Origin: Richelia intracellularis HH01
Lineage (GTDB): Bacteria > Cyanobacteriota > Cyanobacteriia > Cyanobacteriales > Nostocaceae
Reading direction: 5' to 3'
Assembly: GCF_000350105.1 (NCBI RefSeq)
Contig: NZ_CAIY01000081.1
Coordinates: 1 to 51,301 of the forward strand
Length of the DNA stretch: 51,301 nt
Shown here piece after piece: positions 50,773 to 51,301 of the stretch (within the stretch, counting starts at the first letter, position 1; each line of letters begins with the position of its first letter). Made by a program: the position numbers and the translations under genes. The notes beneath the pieces are model-generated. The model saw only the letters and a list, made by a program, of their open reading frames with translations, had not been told where the DNA came from and ran no database searches.

Positions 50773-50802
50773 AAATTATTTGAGGCTAGCCTCAAATAAT
50801 TT
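50773..50802. repeat. 30-bp perfect palindrome
   Basis: 15-base arms with no spacer, centred on GGCTAGCC, in gene-free DNA. Confidence 0.95.
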
Positions 50803-51301
50803 GATGTAGTAATATAATTCCTTTTAGGAGTTTTCCACAAGAAATTTATTTTAATCGACTATAACTTTCTTAATCTAGTCAAAATCTTTAATAGAGTATT
50901 ATATAATTTCATATCTTTATCCTATCGATGCTATTTTCTTACCAATAGAAACTTCTTAAGTCTCTTATCATTTATATTGATCCAGTAATTCTCTTTCAAC
51001 ATCAGATAAAAGTACTAGTAAATAATATTTTGTATAGTATTTGAAATAAAATATACTTATTGTTTGTAGAATACCACTTAATGATGCTATTATCAATTAG
51101 GCATTAACTATATTAGCTATTATTGGTTTAATACCAGATCAGCTCTTGATATTATTCAAATATAATCACTTGATTTCTATCATTGCTTATTATCGAAAAA
51201 AAACAATGATGTAATTCATAGAAAAATCCAGGCTTTACAAATAGGCAGTAAAATATTTAAATAGTTAGTAACATGATAGATAGTGGAGATACTTATTAAG
51301 T

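Larger units (their letters stand above)
48681..51301. other. Gene-free end of the window
   Basis: 2.6 kb, very AT-rich, no open frame of interest on either strand. Near 48810-48862 is a C/G-rich relic repeat (AAGTCCCCCCTAAATTTC ... CAGGGGGGTAGAGGGG). A 30-bp palindrome lies at 50773-50802. Confidence 0.6.

Noticed and set aside
1703..50802. Interpretation of the palindromes as a CRISPR array or one MITE family
   Set aside because: They are kilobases apart, not regularly spaced, and share no common arm sequence.

Overview
The window is AT-rich DNA from a heterocyst-forming cyanobacterium (Nostocales). Every recognisable protein is cyanobacterial in type: uptake hydrogenase HupSL with its Hyp maturation set, a CpcL-type phycobilisome linker, PipX/PipY, SepF, Tic20-like and LabA-like proteins and a fused ModBC. 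My calls cover only about 24 kb of the 51.3 kb (roughly 47%). Gene-free stretches of 0.5-3.3 kb lie between single genes, and at least two genes are clearly dead (glcD and a glutathione S-transferase gene). Low coding density, pseudogenes and AT bias in a nitrogen-fixing lineage suggest an eroding symbiont genome, such as Richelia of diatoms or the Azolla cyanobiont. That assignment is inference and was not tested by any search.

Layout. 0-1 kb: end of a DUF4912 gene and its terminator. 1-4.2 kb: decayed DNA with a glcD (glycolate oxidase) pseudogene. 4.4-12.3 kb, minus strand: hypF-hypC-hypD-hypE-hypA-hypB in conserved order but spread apart by inserted non-coding DNA. 13.1-16.2 kb, plus strand: hupS and an uninterrupted hupL, divergent from hypF. 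16.4-22.8 kb: hemJ, cpcL, a NYN-domain (LabA-like) gene and a tiny membrane protein, far apart. 22.8-26.1 kb: a 3.3 kb near-empty stretch. 26.1-34.4 kb: the densest part, with pipX-pipY (4-base overlap), sepF, proC, glyA, a tic20-like gene, a fumarylacetoacetase-family gene, rpsF and a coiled-coil gene. 35.5-38.0 kb: holB and tmk, 1 kb apart. 38.5-38.9 kb: dead glutathione S-transferase gene. 39.7-43.7 kb: fasciclin-domain protein, fused modBC and modA. 44.7-48.7 kb: four small conserved or hypothetical genes. 48.7-51.3 kb: no gene found.

How it fits together. HupSL re-oxidises the H2 made by nitrogenase, HypA-F build its NiFe(CN)2CO centre, ModA/ModBC import molybdate for the nitrogenase cofactor, and CpcL anchors a phycobilisome rod to photosystem I. 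These retained genes fit a cell selected for nitrogen fixation. Glycolate oxidation and a stress-type GST are among what has been lost here.

The most unusual signal is a scattered set of long, perfect or near-perfect palindromes in the gene-free DNA (up to 70 bp with no spacer). Each has its own sequence, so they are not copies of one repeat family. One lies inside the glcD pseudogene, which suggests that they arise locally by template switching during decay. I saw no rRNA, tRNA, CRISPR array, intact IS element or prophage.
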